NCBI GenBank assembly: GCA_002434335.1
Contig: DJJW01000079.1
Span: forward strand, 1 to 5,368
Reading direction: 5' to 3'
DNA: 5,368 nucleotides
Source: Lachnoclostridium sp. UBA6558
GTDB lineage: Bacteria; Bacillota; Clostridia; Lachnospirales; Lachnospiraceae
Part shown: piece by piece, positions 1 through 4,430 of the stretch
Layout of the letters: the number at the start of each line of letters is the position of its first letter
Position numbering within the stretch: the first letter of the stretch is position 1
Made by a program: the position numbers and the translations under genes
The notes under the pieces: generated by a model
Databases searched by the model: none
Seen by the model: the letters and a program-made list of their open reading frames with translations, nothing else
What the model was told of the DNA's origin: nothing

Positions 1-1
1 A

Positions 2-61
2 CACTTATATACTAACACCAAAAATTTAGTACAAGAATTGATTAAATGTTTATTAAACTAA
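2..61 (+). CDS. Possible 3' end of an unidentified gene entering from the left
   Basis: One + frame is open from the first bases of the window to a TAA at 59-61 and would encode about 19 residues ending LVQELIKCLLN. It stops exactly where the right-end sequence of the first insertion sequence begins, which is what a gene tail next to an IS would look like. Nothing identifies the family, and a 19-codon open frame in AT-rich DNA is easily due to chance. I list it only because the position fits. Confidence 0.2.
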   Translation, partial: HLYTNTKNLVQELIKCLLN

Positions 62-65
62 ATTG

Positions 66-210
66 TCAACAGAAAACTATTTCATTGAATAGAGGGCTCT
101 CGTCTGGTTTTTGTTTTGCTTCATAGTAGTAAGTACTTTTAGGTATTTGCAGGACTTTGCACAGTGTTGATACCGAATATTTGTGAAGATTATTTTTGAT
201 CACATTTATT
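66..210 (-). pseudogene. IS3-family orfB (DDE transposase) 5' fragment
   Basis: Read leftward, the frame gives INVIKNNLHKYSVSTLCKVL and continues QIPKSTYYYEAKQKPDESPL, ending near FNEIV. This is the N-terminal helical region that precedes the integrase core in IS3-family OrfB, where a segment like LCKVLxxPxSTYYY is characteristic. Only about 46 residues are recognisable before homology stops and a TGA (66-68) follows in unrelated sequence. The whole catalytic core (D, D, E) is absent. It begins next to the orfA stop, as expected for the normal orfA/orfB pair that is joined by programmed frameshifting in intact elements; I did not find an obvious slippery heptamer. Confidence 0.6.
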
Positions 211-501
211 ATCGTCCCATGATCAGCGCTACTTGTTTTAAAATATTGTTCTCCATTTCCAGTTGAGCAACACGTTTACGAATGGCGATAAGTTAATTCC
301 CCTCAGGAGTACGGTTATCCTTTTCCTTAAAAGATCCGGATGTATTTGATTGATGTATCCATTTGTCAAGCAATGATGCTGCAAGGTCATATTCTCTGAG
401 AATATCACATTTTCTTTTGCCGCTAAATATAACTGTACCATCTGAGCTTTAAACTTAGGGGTAAATGAGCGGCGAGGTCATGGTTCATTGTAGTTGGACA
501 T
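209..501 (-). pseudogene. IS3-family orfA (helix-turn-helix DNA-binding protein), degenerate
   Basis: Starting at the ATG whose complement is 499-501, the frame reads MSNYNEP, then a TGA stop (478-480), then PRRSFTPKFKAQMVQLYLA. Near position 420 a single-base loss shifts the frame. The neighbouring frame then continues GKRKCDILREYDLAASLLDK and KWIHQSNTSGSFKEKDNR, hits a TAA (293-295) where a glutamate codon is expected, and resumes LIAIRKRVAQLEMENNILKQ to a stop at 209-211. This is a standard OrfA layout: an N-terminal HTH that recognises the IS ends and a C-terminal leucine-zipper-like segment (RKRVAQLEMENNILKQ). Two nonsense changes plus a frameshift mean it is dead. An AAGGAAAGGAAGTG stretch precedes the ATG on the minus strand and served as ribosome binding site. 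Confidence 0.72.
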
Positions 502-539
502 ACGGGCACTTCCTTTCCTTATTAAGTAAATGATACATG

Positions 540-557
540 CCCTTAAAAATCTGTCCA
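540..557. repeat. Left terminal inverted repeat of IS copy 1
   Basis: Read into the element on the minus strand this is TGGACAGATTTTTAAGGG. The inner eleven bases, ATTTTTAAGGG, are identical to the inner part of the right repeat of copy 2 (1431-1441), and both have GACA just outside. A looser match (14 of 21 by eye) continues outward to about 572. The transferase start codon lies only 43 bases beyond this repeat. Confidence 0.6.
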
Positions 558-600
558 GTTTATTGTAGCCTATTCAAATATTAATTACAAGGAGAAATGT

Positions 601-1302
601 ATGCTATACCTAAGTGCTATTAAAATACCAGAAGTAATAAGTTTAGAAAATTTCTATTATTTTAAGAGTGTTGTTACTGAGGAACGAAAAAATAAGATTG
701 ATAGATTATTTAAATATGAAGAAAAGTTACGAACTCTGTTTTCGGAAATTTTATTACGCTATGTATTACAAAATAAATTTAATTTAAGTCAGAAACAGAT
801 ACATTTAAAATATAATAATTATGGAAAACCAAGCCTTTGCGGGTTAAATAACTTGTTTTTTAATATATCACATTCAGGAAGTTGGATTATTTGTGGGGTA
901 GGAGATGATAATATTGGTTTGGACATAGAGGAAATAAAAGAAATAAACATGAATGTTGCTAAGAGATTTTTTACAAAGGAAGAATATAATTCAATATTAG
1001 CTGTATCTAAGCAAGAACAAATACAACTATTTTATAAGTATTGGATTCTAAAAGAAAGTTATATAAAGGCTGAGGGAAAAGGACTAGGTATTCCTCTAAA
1101 TTCATTTTTTTTTCAAATTGATAGAAGAAAAATTATATTGCTATGCAGGGGACATTTGAGTGAGAGATACAATTTCATGATATATGAATTTGATCGAAAG
1201 TATGAAGCTGCTGTATGCTGGCATGGTAATAAAAATGAATTGTTTGATTCAAAATTTGATGAAATTAAATTAGAACATGTTTTACAATATAAGTTTTTTT
1301 AA
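601..1302 (+). CDS. Sfp-type 4'-phosphopantetheinyl transferase
   Basis: Predicted cytoplasmic enzyme that moves the 4'-phosphopantetheine arm from coenzyme A to a conserved serine of carrier proteins, making apo-ACP or apo-PCP active in fatty acid, polyketide or non-ribosomal peptide synthesis. The 233 residues match the Sfp/Gsp class in length (Sfp itself about 224). Visible motifs in order: YGKPSL (74-79), FNISHSG (87-93, CoA-contacting H91), GLDIEE (106-111, Mg-binding D108 and E110), and WILKES-YIKAEGKGL (148-162, with E152 and K156 at the positions of the catalytic Glu and Lys of Sfp). All key residues are present, so it looks functional. The ATG at 601 is chosen because AAGGAG (589-594) lies 6 bases upstream; the overlapping ATG at 597 opens only a very short frame. 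It is far more AT-rich than genes after 2876, has no carrier protein, synthetase or thioesterase in view, and is boxed in by two IS remnants. I see no convincing promoter between the IS end and the gene. Substrate cannot be told from sequence. Confidence 0.93.
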   Translation: MLYLSAIKIPEVISLENFYYFKSVVTEERKNKIDRLFKYEEKLRTLFSEILLRYVLQNKFNLSQKQIHLKYNNYGKPSLCGLNNLFFNISHSGSWIICGVGDDNIGLDIEEIKEINMNVAKRFFTKEEYNSILAVSKQEQIQLFYKYWILKESYIKAEGKGLGIPLNSFFFQIDRRKIILLCRGHLSERYNFMIYEFDRKYEAAVCWHGNKNELFDSKFDEIKLEHVLQYKFF

Positions 1303-1332
1303 TTATTTTTTATAATCCGAATTTTAGAGTGG

Positions 1333-1360
1333 TTATTAATGAAAAAATAATTGGTATAAT
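1333..1360 (+). promoter_or_regulatory. Possible extended -10 promoter after the transferase gene
   Basis: TGG directly precedes TATAAT at 1355-1360, a perfect extended -10 box. The best -35 candidate is TTATTA at 1333-1338 with 16 bases between, a poor match. It would read rightward, antisense into the IS copy 2 transposase. In sequence this AT-rich such matches occur by chance; it may be the old promoter of a gene displaced by the IS. Confidence 0.27.
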
Positions 1361-1406
1361 ATAATAAAAAAGGATACAATTCCTTATGTACATAGACTTG
1401 CTGTGG

Positions 1407-1441
1407 ATTGTCAACAGTAATCCAGACAACATTTTTAAGGG
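1407..1441. repeat. Right terminal repeat of IS copy 2 with shared tip sequence
   Basis: TCCAGACAACATTTTTAAGGG (1421-1441, one base over twenty shown as 1421-1440 plus G) pairs imperfectly with the left repeat of copy 1; ATTTTTAAGGG is identical. Just outside, ATTGTCAACAG (1407-1417) recurs exactly at 62-72, where copy 1 ends. The shared tip suggests the real terminus lies near 1407 and not at 1421. Confidence 0.5.
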
Positions 1442-2049
1442 TAATCATCCGGTACTCTCGTGGGGTTAGATATCCCAGCGAAGAATGAATCCGGTGATTG
1501 TTAAACCAATTTACATAATCTGACAGTTTGTACTTTAATTCATATAGATTTGCGAATGTTTGGTTATGCACAAACTCAGTCTTTATGATTTTAAACGTCG
1601 CTTCTGCGACAGCATTATCATATGGGCATCCTTTGTGGCTCAATGATTGAGTGATTTCAAAGACTTTGAGTGTATCCTCAATTAGTTCATTCTTGAACTC
1701 ATTGCCTCGATCCATATGGAAGATCTGGATATCTTTCAGGTTCCCGTTTATGGTTTGAAATGCTTGCTTTACAAGTAATGCTGTTTTATTAGGTCCTGCA
1801 CTATAGCCGATGATTTCTCTATTAAAGAGATCAACAAGGACACATATATTGTTCCAGCTCATGCCGACTCTGACATATGTTAAATCACTTACCACCACGT
1901 TTCGGAATGGCTGTTTGTTGAATTGCCGGTCGATGATATTTTCAATCTTGGATTCGTTGCAGGTATCCTTATGCGGACGGAACTGAGCTGTGGTATAGTT
2001 TGAAACAAGTCCCTTCTGTTTCATGATTCGGCCTATACGGCGACGTGAA
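1407..2049 (-). mobile_element. IS3-family insertion sequence, copy 2, 5' end missing
   Basis: Contains the 3' two thirds of orfB and the right terminal repeat, but no orfA and no left repeat. It is the same family as copy 1 and in the same orientation, judged from shared repeat sequence and from the two orfB pieces being consecutive but non-overlapping parts of one protein (copy 1 ends near residue 46, copy 2 begins near residue 75). The right end is placed at 1407-1421. The left edge, about 2049, is a breakpoint, not a terminus: it meets the remains of a different gene. Confidence 0.7.
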
Positions 2050-2133
2050 GGGGCTAGGATTGTTGGACCAGAGAGTGTTGTCGCTAAAATAAAGAATGAA
2101 GTTATACGTTTGGTAAATCAATATAAAATGTAA
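2050..2133 (+). pseudogene. C-terminal remnant of a WYL-domain transcriptional regulator
   Basis: A + strand frame reads GARIVGPESVVAKIKNEVI then RLVNQYKM and a TAA at 2131-2133. A segment of the form V-GPESVV-KIK-E followed by a short helix and stop is the usual end of WYL/YafY-type regulators (HTH, WYL domain, WCX C-terminal extension). Those proteins are typically around 300 residues and often control mobile-element or defence genes by sensing nucleic acid or nucleotide ligands. Only about 27 residues survive; the frame begins exactly where IS copy 2 homology ends, so the rest was removed. It lies in the same orientation as the structured region and the genes after 2876 and was probably their upstream neighbour. 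Family call rests on a short tail, hence moderate confidence. Confidence 0.5.
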
Positions 2134-2149
2134 GGATATTAAAGGGTGT

Positions 2150-2162
2150 AGGGGTGTCCCCT
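2150..2162. repeat. Small GC-rich hairpin AGGGG-TGT-CCCCT
   Basis: Perfect five-base arms around a three-base loop, 17 bases after the stop of the WYL remnant. It could be a weak transcription stop (followed by CTATAAAC, not a T-run), the first helix of the structured RNA, or part of an oriT-like segment. Confidence 0.5.
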
Positions 2163-2195
2163 CTATAAACAATTTTGCGCTAAGTAAGTGAAGCC

Positions 2196-2238
2196 ACCTT
2201 CAAGGTTAATGTTAAAATAAAAAATTAACCTTGAAGGT
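2196..2238. repeat. Perfect 15-bp inverted repeat
   Basis: ACCTTCAAGGTTAAT (2196-2210) and ATTAACCTTGAAGGT (2224-2238) are exact reverse complements around a 13-base A-rich loop. Each arm is itself almost palindromic (ACCTT-C-AAGGT, ACCTT-G-AAGGT). Only TTT follows the right arm, so it is not a good terminator. A perfect DNA-level repeat without wobble pairs fits protein recognition (oriT, operator) as well as an RNA stem. TTTTGCGCTAAGTAAGTG lies immediately left of it. Confidence 0.75.
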
Positions 2239-2612
2239 TTTGTCGCATGTAGAAAACTTCTAGAAAGTCAATGGGAGAAAATAGTTGGAAAATACTTTAT
2301 CATAACAACTATTACTAAATCGTAAGGATGTAGCAGCATTACAAGGTGTCTAACAGAAATAATGCCTTTTAGGACCTTCAAAGAGTGGAGGGGCAGGTTC
2401 AAAAAAGTGGATTGTTAACCATTTTAGATAAGAATATGCCTCCACCAAGGAATCAATGGGTCTTCGCGACATCATTTTTATCTCTTTAAGGCACGTTGAA
2501 ACGAAATAATGATGACGAGTGGGTCAAAAGGAAAATAAGACGGGTTGACCACTATATGTAGCGGTTTTGGGGTGAACAATGGGCAAAAATCGAGGCAAAA
2601 AAGTCAAATTTA

Positions 2613-2634
2613 GGCCCGTTTTTTTGGCCCGTTT
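2613..2634. repeat. Direct repeat GGCCCGTTT, two copies
   Basis: GGCCCGTTT occurs at 2613-2621 and 2626-2634. Either copy could pair with AAACGGG at 2675-2681, and the first also pairs with AATGGGC at 2578-2584, so the pair offers alternative folds. Confidence 0.6.
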
Positions 2635-2700
2635 ACATAGATGACAAAGGGTCGTTGAGGGGATATGACCTCCAAAACGGGAATTTCATATAGGTAAGTT

Positions 2701-2740
2701 CGAAGGCATCGAGACAGAAAATCTTGGTGCCTTTGTTTTT
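2701..2740 (+). terminator. Strong hairpin with T-tract (internal terminator-like)
   Basis: Fourteen-pair stem CGAAGGCATCGAGA (2701-2714) with TCTTGGTGCCTTTG (2722-2735), loop CAGAAAA, then TTTTT (2736-2740). Three pairs are G.U on the + strand and would be mismatches on the minus strand, so it acts, if at all, in rightward transcripts. It is either a terminator or the third-from-last stem of the structured RNA. Confidence 0.55.
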
Positions 2741-2791
2741 ATATAGACGTAAAAAACGAAGTGTCTTTCCGACGCTACGTAATAATTTTGG

Positions 2792-2830
2792 GGCTATGTT
2801 TTTCTGAAAATGAAAAGCATAGCCTTTTTT
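2792..2830 (+). terminator. Intrinsic terminator upstream of the 230-aa gene
   Basis: Twelve-pair stem GGCTATGTTTTT (2792-2803) with AAAAGCATAGCC (2813-2824), one G.U pair, nine-base loop, followed by TTTTTT (2825-2830). It ends 30 bases before the ribosome binding site of the next gene and no promoter is visible between, so it probably ends the non-coding transcript and may be read through to express the genes after it. Confidence 0.7.
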
Positions 2831-2853
2831 AATTTTATCTGAAGCACTCATTT

Positions 2854-2867
2854 ATTAGAAAAGGAGG
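2854..2867 (+). promoter_or_regulatory. Leader/ribosome binding module ATTAGAAAAGGAGG, copy A
   Basis: ATTAGAAAAGGAGG is identical at 4066-4079. It contains the AAGGAGG ribosome binding site, 8 bases before the ATG at 2876. The match extends well beyond the Shine-Dalgarno core. Confidence 0.6.
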
Positions 2868-2875
2868 ATTTAAAA

Positions 2876-3568
2876 ATGGATCGTAATCACTTTTTTGCAG
2901 AAGTTACCCGTATATGTGCCTTACAGGGAATAACGGCAGGAGAAATAAATGACGGCTGCCTACCTTATGTTTTTACTACGAGTGGCTCTCCTATCTGTCG
3001 CATTTCTGAACATGGAGAAGTATGGTATAGGGAAAAGGACATGGACACACCTGAAAAAGTAGAGGCCAGATACTACATCACTTCGGCGTGTTATTCTGCA
3101 ACAGAATATGTACAAGCAATGGAAAAAGCACCAACGCTGAAAGCTGTTGACTCAAGCGATAAATATAAGCTGCTGCTTGAACATAATGGTGTGGTGCTGG
3201 CTGGCATTGATATGGGACAGCAAAACGGATATCAATTTGTTACTTGGCTTTATACTTATGACCGTTCAGGAGTTACCCTTGGACACTATTACCCCAATAA
3301 GTATTCAGAAGCCAAAGAAGAATTTGCAATCCGTTCCGGTTTGGTTTCAGAGCATAAAATCTTTAACAAAGAGCAGATGTTGGACATTTACCGTGCGGTC
3401 AACTACAGTATGGATGAGCGTGCCGATCTTTCATTCAAGCAGGAGGATGCACTGAAAGAAATCAAGAACCAGATTGAAAAAACCATACCCTCTGCTGCAG
3501 GAGTGTTGGAAGCAGAACGGCAGTCCAAACTAATGCAGTTGCCCGGCTTTAAGATGGGAGGTATGTGA
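2876..3568 (+). CDS. Mobile-element protein of unknown function (230 aa)
   Basis: I do not recognise a named domain. The protein is soluble, without signal peptide or membrane segment. The N-terminal part (1-75) opens MDRNHFFAEVTRICALQGIT and includes a short segment CRISEHGEVWYREKDM. The best defined part is 97-156: YKLLLEHNGVVLAGIDM, GYQFVTWLYTYDRSGV, GHYYPNKYSEAKEEFAIRSG, which alternates likely beta strands with one helix and resembles accessory proteins I associate with clostridial ICEs. The C-terminal third (160-230) is helical and charged. ATG at 2876 is preceded by AAGGAGG at 8 bases. The next gene starts one base after its stop, and the last codons (AAGATGGGAGGT) double as that gene's ribosome binding site, so the two are translated together. 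Base composition is clearly richer in G+C than the transferase gene on the left. Confidence 0.85.
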   Translation: MDRNHFFAEVTRICALQGITAGEINDGCLPYVFTTSGSPICRISEHGEVWYREKDMDTPEKVEARYYITSACYSATEYVQAMEKAPTLKAVDSSDKYKLLLEHNGVVLAGIDMGQQNGYQFVTWLYTYDRSGVTLGHYYPNKYSEAKEEFAIRSGLVSEHKIFNKEQMLDIYRAVNYSMDERADLSFKQEDALKEIKNQIEKTIPSAAGVLEAERQSKLMQLPGFKMGGM

Positions 3569-3569
3569 A

Positions 3570-3959
3570 ATGAAAACAGTTTATGCATTTATTAAATATC
3601 AGGGAAACAGCCTGGCGGTTGATTTCCCTTTAAACATTTGTGATATGTTTGACCATCTTGGCAGCATCGGAATCCGGGAGTCTCCAAGTAATGTGACTAT
3701 TGCAGATACCAAAGACGTGACTGTCCGGCTTGCTGGTTTAAATAAGGTAGGAACAGCCATTGTTGGTAAGTTGTCCAGCAGCGATAGCCTGGCTGATATT
3801 AATATGCTTTGCCATTCGATTGATGAAGCGTGCCCATTCGGCTATGAGGATATGACTGAACGGCTGTCTGCCAGTGATGCCAGGAGTGCTAAAGAGCTGA
3901 TGCAAGTAGTTGAAGAATTCAATCAATTACAGCAAACTCAAAAAATGGGAGGGATATAG
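3570..3959 (+). CDS. Mobile-element protein of unknown function (129 aa), possibly ArdA-like in part
   Basis: Small soluble protein, no signal or membrane segment. The N-terminus MKTVYAFIKYQGNSLAVDFP looks like a beta strand pair followed by an amphipathic helix (NICDMFDHLGSIGI). The middle, SSSDSLADINMLCHSIDEAC (about 69-88), faintly recalls the SL-ELN-LA-L-E segment of ArdA-type antirestriction proteins, which are common on conjugative elements and mimic DNA to block restriction enzymes. However the protein is not strikingly acidic and is shorter than ArdA (about 165 aa), so I do not claim that function. Start ATG at 3570 follows GGGAGG (3556-3561) inside the previous gene. Its own last codons again contain GGGAGGG, yet no gene begins after it. 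Confidence 0.8.
   Translation: MKTVYAFIKYQGNSLAVDFPLNICDMFDHLGSIGIRESPSNVTIADTKDVTVRLAGLNKVGTAIVGKLSSSDSLADINMLCHSIDEACPFGYEDMTERLSASDARSAKELMQVVEEFNQLQQTQKMGGI
3947..3953 (+). promoter_or_regulatory. Ribosome binding site with no gene behind it
   Basis: GGGAGGG sits in the last codons of the 129-aa gene just as GGGAGG does at the end of the gene before it, where it serves the next start. Here no ATG, GTG or TTG occurs at usable distance and the following bases are stop-rich, suggesting that a third coupled gene was lost. Confidence 0.4.
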
Positions 3960-4028
3960 ACAAAAATAAAAACCTTCTTCTCAGCTCTGATGTTTTAAAA
4001 CCTCAGCTATGATAGATTTCCATTCATT

Positions 4029-4061
4029 TTTTTGTTGCATGTTATGCCTATGCAAAAAAAA
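4029..4061. repeat. Inverted repeat before the 108-aa gene
   Basis: TTGCAT (4035-4040) and ATGCAA (4050-4055) pair around a nine-base loop, and flanking T-run (4029-4033) and A-run (4057-4061) extend the stem past one mismatch. Neither strand has a free T-run after the stem, so it is not a standard terminator. It stands 5 bases before the second copy of the leader module. Confidence 0.5.
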
Positions 4062-4065
4062 TAGC

Positions 4066-4079
4066 ATTAGAAAAGGAGG
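4066..4079 (+). promoter_or_regulatory. Leader/ribosome binding module ATTAGAAAAGGAGG, copy B
   Basis: Exact 14-base match to 2854-2867. After copy A the ATG follows the GGAGG by 8 bases; here the same distance reaches no standard start, the nearest in-frame codon being ATA (4091) at 11 bases. Confidence 0.6.
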
Positions 4080-4096
4080 GACCTAATTCCATACTT

Positions 4097-4423
4097 TTGG
4101 ATTATACTTCCTGGATTGCGGAGAACTCTGAGAGACTGCAAGGTTCCTTTGAAAAATATCCGCTTAAAAATATAGATAACAATCAACGGCTTATTAACGC
4201 CTACATAAGAAAATTATCTATAAAATATGATTTATACGATGTGCTCGATAAACAACCGCTATGTAAAGAAAATGTTGCAGAGATAATGTCAGAGATAAAA
4301 TTTAAACCAGACATTGGTTCAGATTGGAGTATCCTTGATTTACCCAAAATATTACCACGTCTATATGAGAAATATGAGGTAGAGCAGGTGGCGGATATTA
4401 GTACTGATTTTAAAATGGAGTAG
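4097..4423 (+). CDS. Unidentified small protein (108 aa), start uncertain
   Basis: I do not recognise the family. The product is a soluble, mostly helical protein opening MDYTSWIAENSERLQG, with charged helices (INAYIRKLSIKYDLYDVLDK) and a C-terminus LPRLYEKYEVEQVADISTDF. No signal peptide or membrane segment. The first standard start in frame is TTG at 4097, but it lies 17 bases after GGAGG (4075-4079), which is too far. ATA at 4091 stands at 11 bases and may be a mutated ATG; with it the protein would gain two residues. The gene shares its leader module with the 230-aa gene and lies between that pair and the conjugation gene. Another frame just after its stop also looks coding (see 4431-4499), so the gene may be decaying. 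Its role is unknown. Confidence 0.55.
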   Translation: MDYTSWIAENSERLQGSFEKYPLKNIDNNQRLINAYIRKLSIKYDLYDVLDKQPLCKENVAEIMSEIKFKPDIGSDWSILDLPKILPRLYEKYEVEQVADISTDFKME

Positions 4424-4430
4424 TAATCAG

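Larger units (their letters stand above)
62..572 (-). mobile_element. IS3-family insertion sequence, copy 1, internally deleted
   Basis: Leftward element with an orfA-like frame followed by the beginning of an orfB-like frame, the arrangement of IS3-family elements. The left (5') end carries the imperfect terminal repeat at 540-557. The right end is inferred from ATTGTCAACAG at 62-72, which is identical to the sequence just outside the right repeat of copy 2 (1407-1417). If that is the true terminus, copy 1 lost about five sixths of orfB by internal deletion. The exact outer ends (62/63 and about 557-572) are uncertain and I see no convincing target duplication. The element cannot move by itself because both frames are broken. 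Confidence 0.65.
1299..2048 (-). pseudogene. IS3-family orfB (DDE transposase), 5'-truncated, 3' read-through
   Basis: Transposase catalytic part that would cut and join IS ends. Counting from the first methionine left in the frame (2024), the rve-type DDE triad is intact: D47 in VSDLTYV, D105 in HMDRGNEF and E141 in NAVAEATFKIIKTE, with exactly 35 residues between the second D and the E, the IS3-family spacing. The C-terminal WFNNHRIHSSLGYLTPREYR is also typical. Homology extends upstream through SRRRIGRIM to about 2048 and then stops, so the N-terminal helical region (about 75 residues) is missing and no native start remains. At the other end the frame has no stop inside the element: after TLKNVV it runs through the terminal repeat into flanking DNA for about 40 residues and ends at 1299, overlapping the last 4 bases of the transferase gene. 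It is unlikely to be active. Confidence 0.85.
2150..2830 (+). ncRNA. Candidate large structured non-coding RNA, family unassigned
   Basis: No reading frame in this stretch resembles a protein, but consecutive non-overlapping helices can be drawn by eye: 2150-2154/2158-2162; 2196-2210/2224-2238; 2250-2254/2258-2262; 2280-2287/2306-2313; 2322-2330/2337-2342; 2343-2353/2369-2378; 2385-2391/2439-2445; 2467-2479/2505-2517; 2518-2527/2545-2553; 2578-2584/2614-2620; 2628-2634/2675-2681; 2701-2714/2722-2735; 2756-2765/2771-2780; 2792-2803/2813-2824. Several abut with no spacer (2342/2343, 2517/2518), which favours stacking. G.U pairs in the later stems (three in 2701-2735, one each in 2349.2373, 2762.2774, 2799.2817) pair only as + strand RNA. 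The last stem plus TTTTTT is an intrinsic terminator, a natural 3' end. Size (about 680 nt) is in the range of ornate RNAs such as ROOL, GOLLD and OLE, but I cannot assign one. No clear promoter or exact 5' end is visible. Chance stems in AT-rich DNA and a decayed gene are the alternatives. Confidence 0.45.

Noticed and set aside
2063..2090. Promoter TTGGAC-16-TAAAAT for the structured RNA
   Set aside because: It lies inside the WYL coding tail and the -35 matches only three of six positions.
1969..2172. Minus-strand frame of 67 codons upstream of the copy 2 transposase
   Set aside because: It runs across the IS/WYL breakpoint in a frame different from the transposase and matches neither; a shadow frame.
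2196..2240. Perfect inverted repeat as an intrinsic terminator for the WYL gene
   Set aside because: Only three T follow the right arm and the loop is 13 bases; the dyad is better explained as a recognition site or RNA stem.
2150..2830. Group II intron or CRISPR array
   Set aside because: No domain V-like hairpin, no reverse transcriptase remnant, and no regularly spaced repeats with spacers.
2633..2851. Open minus-strand frame of 72 codons opposite the hairpins
   Set aside because: No ribosome binding site, and the protein has no recognisable pattern; the frame arises from the complement of the terminator stems.
3147..3926. Other frames overlapping the 230-aa and 129-aa genes
   Set aside because: Out-of-frame readings of genes that have good ribosome binding sites and coherent protein sequence.
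3550..3959. Shared C-terminal KMGG tag on two neighbouring proteins
   Set aside because: The codons AAGATGGGAGG / AAAATGGGAGG are ribosome binding sites embedded in the gene ends, which explains the shared residues without a protein-level tag.
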